DNA of 64,000 nucleotides from an uncultured Robinsoniella sp. Lineage in GTDB: Bacteria > Bacillota > Clostridia > Lachnospirales > Lachnospiraceae. The stretch covers positions 186,001 through 250,000 of the forward strand of contig UQGG01000001.1 in the NCBI GenBank assembly GCA_900540475.1. The letters run 5' to 3'. The notes beneath the pieces were generated by a model. The model was not told the origin of the DNA and searched no databases. It saw nothing but the letters and a program-made list of their open reading frames with translations. The position numbers and the translations under genes are program-made. Of the stretch, positions 62,317-64,000 are shown in pieces (positions within the stretch are counted from its first letter, which is position 1; each line of letters opens with the position of its first letter).

Positions 62317-63381
62317 TTACGCGAAGAGCTTTTGCATTAACATGTTTTTGTCGATACCATAGTCAACCGCCATTTCCGGTTTTATGATATGGTTTTGTGC
62401 CAGTTCCAGTAAATGTCCATCCATGGACTGCATGCCCAGCCTGCCGCCTGTTTGTAAAACGGAAGTGATCTGGTGGCATTTATTTTCACGAATCATATTC
62501 GCAACGGCATCTGTGATTAATAAAATTTCAAGGGCGGCTACCCTGCCTTTTCCATCTGCTGTGGGAACAAGCTGCTGGGATATCACTGCCTTTAATACGG
62601 AAGCTAACTGTGTCCGTATCTGCTGCTGCTGATATGGTGGAAATACATCTATTATACGGTCTATGGTCTGTGCTGCACCTGTTGTATGCAGTGTAGAAAA
62701 TACCAGGTGTCCGGTTTCGGCTGCTGTTACCGCCGAAGCGATAGTTTCCAGGTCTCTCATTTCACCTACCAGGATAATATCCGGATCTTCACGGAGCGCG
62801 CTTCTGAGCGAGGCTGCGAAGCTGTTGGTATCTACACCGACTTCTCGTTGGTTTACCATGCAGTTTTTATGCTGGTGTACATATTCCACCGGATCTTCTA
62901 TGGTGATAATATGTTCGCTTCGGCTCTGGTTAATATAGTCCAGTGAGGATGCCAATGTGGTAGATTTACCGCTTCCGGTGGGACCGGTAACAAGTACCAT
63001 GCCACGCTTCAGCATTGCGAGATCTTTTAAAATTTTTGGTAGTTTCAGTTCCTCCATGGAAGGAATATATGCGCTTAGCAATCGAATAGCGATTACTGTT
63101 TTTTTCTGCTGGTAATAAATATTGACACGGTTTCTGCTTCCATCTGCCGCTTCATAGCAGAAATCTATTTCATCCAATGGATCCTGTGGTCTTTGAATCT
63201 GGCACTTGATCAGCATATCGTCAGCGGATATCTGAAGCTGCTGGGCATCCAATACCTCATACCCCGGCATTTTAATTAATTTTCCGTTCTTCCTTGCCAT
63301 TGGCGGAAGTCCGAAGGTGAGATGGATATCGGAGCATCCAAGTGCTCTGCCCTGTTGAATTAAATCATCTATCTGACCCAT
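62317..63381 (-). CDS. pilT: Type IV pilus retraction ATPase
   Basis: 354 residues of the PilT branch: N-terminal PAS-like domain (GRALGCSDIHLTFGLPPMARKNG), Walker A TGPTGSGKST, Asp box TIEDPVEYVH, Walker B DPDIILVGEMRD, His box GHLVFSTLHTTGA, and MIRENK, which corresponds to the AIRNLIRE motif of PilT. It drives pilus disassembly and thus twitching or uptake. It starts 12 bases after pilB with an AGGAGG site. Its presence implies retractable pili rather than a pure secretion pseudopilus. Confidence 0.95.
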   Translation of the reverse strand: MGQIDDLIQQGRALGCSDIHLTFGLPPMARKNGKLIKMPGYEVLDAQQLQISADDMLIKCQIQRPQDPLDEIDFCYEAADGSRNRVNIYYQQKKTVIAIRLLSAYIPSMEELKLPKILKDLAMLKRGMVLVTGPTGSGKSTTLASSLDYINQSRSEHIITIEDPVEYVHQHKNCMVNQREVGVDTNSFAASLRSALREDPDIILVGEMRDLETIASAVTAAETGHLVFSTLHTTGAAQTIDRIIDVFPPYQQQQIRTQLASVLKAVISQQLVPTADGKGRVAALEILLITDAVANMIRENKCHQITSVLQTGGRLGMQSMDGHLLELAQNHIIKPEMAVDYGIDKNMLMQKLFA

Positions 63382-63393
63382 GTAATCCTCCTT

Positions 63394-64000
63394 TTACTCG
63401 ATGAAATTAGCTACTTTTATCATCTGTTCCATTGTAGTGCGTCCCTGTTCAATCAGGTCCATCAGGTTTTCTTTTAAATCTGTGAACCCATGTTCCTTTG
63501 CAGTTCTTTTGATTTCCTGTGCGGAAGCATGCTTCATAATCAAGTTTCTCAGATCCGGAGATACCAGAATGATCTCATGTACGGCTGTTCTGCCCCGATA
63601 ACCCGTATGATTACAGCTATTACAACCGACGCCATGGTAAAACTTCTCAGGCATAGGACGGTCGGCACTCCATTGCAGCAATTCCTCTTCTGTAGGGGTA
63701 TATTCCGTTTTGCAGTCCTCACAAATAACTTTAACCAGTCGCTGAGAAACGACTCCGATTACAGAAGATGCCACGATATATGGCTCCACACCCATATCGA
63801 TGAGCCGCATAAATGCTGATGCCGCATCATTAGTATGAACGGTAGTGAGCACAAGGTGTCCTGTAATGGCTGCCTGTGCTGCAATTACTGCCGTCTCCTG
63901 GTCCCGAACCTCTCCTACCATGATAATGTCCGGATCCTGACGCATGATGGAACGCAGTCCTGCGGCAAAGGTTAAGCCTGCCTTCGTATTAATATGAACC
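63394..64000 (-). CDS. pilB: Type IV pilus assembly ATPase, C-terminal part (cut by window edge)
   Basis: Only the last ~202 residues are visible; the open frame continues past the right edge (VHINTKAGLTFAAGLRSIM before the internal Met at 63943-63945). Walker B DPDIIMVGEVRD, the His box GHLVLTTVHTNDA and the tetracysteine zinc motif (CEDC and CNSCNHTGYRGR) identify PilB/GspE-type extension ATPases. It powers pilin polymerisation. It precedes pilT by 12 bases. Other assembly genes (pilC, pilD, pilM-O) are presumably beyond the edge. Confidence 0.93.
   Translation of the reverse strand, partial: VHINTKAGLTFAAGLRSIMRQDPDIIMVGEVRDQETAVIAAQAAITGHLVLTTVHTNDAASAFMRLIDMGVEPYIVASSVIGVVSQRLVKVICEDCKTEYTPTEEELLQWSADRPMPEKFYHGVGCNSCNHTGYRGRTAVHEIILVSPDLRNLIMKHASAQEIKRTAKEHGFTDLKENLMDLIEQGRTTMEQMIKVANFIE

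Overview
This window looks like a chromosomal segment from a Gram-positive anaerobe of the Lachnospiraceae (Clostridia), perhaps Blautia-like. The evidence is moderate-to-low GC, strong AGGAGG ribosome sites, fused accDA and potCD genes, a FabK-based fatty acid cluster, a PTS with BglG-type antitermination, Gram-positive type IV pilus genes and large secreted modular proteins. The genus is inferred from gene content. I saw no rRNA, tRNA, CRISPR array, prophage or insertion sequence.

Layout. 1-8.1 kb (minus strand): lysA (partial), two tandem LTA-synthase-like sulfatases downstream of pyk, then a corA operon with an inactive rhomboid-like membrane protein. The corA transcript has a long leader with a candidate 20-residue leader peptide and two competing hairpins. 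8.3-9.5 kb: aroC. 9.5-15.7 kb: a lactonase, divergent from a XRE-cupin regulator followed by potA-potB-potCD (permease and binding protein fused) and a flavin reductase. 15.7-18.8 kb: an NSS-type sodium symporter, an RluA pseudouridine synthase and a UPF0303 protein. 18.9-22.7 kb: a PTS module (antiterminator, ptsG IICBA, HPr) with two RAT/terminator switches. 22.9-28.3 kb: a secreted 1800-residue GH2 glycosidase with carbohydrate-binding, FIVAR and leucine-rich modules.

28.5-41 kb: trpS, luxS (with a structured leader, its stop codon lying in the terminal repeat of a small palindromic repeat element), and an operon of exoA, an ABC-F ATPase, a GlgX-like protein that has lost its catalytic residues and a DUF5662 protein. 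These are followed by a ClC transporter, a DUF1292 protein, a UvrD-like helicase and gltX. 41-51 kb: the type II fatty acid synthesis operon acpP-fabK-fabD-fabG-fabF-accB-fabZ-accC-accDA and a second FabK/nitronate-monooxygenase homologue. It is driven by one strong promoter overlapped by FabT-like palindromes; no fabH or regulator gene lies in the window.

51-64 kb: a type IV pilus locus of pilB (partial), pilT, a small major pilin and a 3519-residue protein. The giant protein has a genuine class III prepilin leader but carries about 49 GLUG-type repeats and then beta-sandwich-like modules. It is the most striking object here: a giant pilin-anchored, adhesin-like filament component encoded directly after the major pilin.
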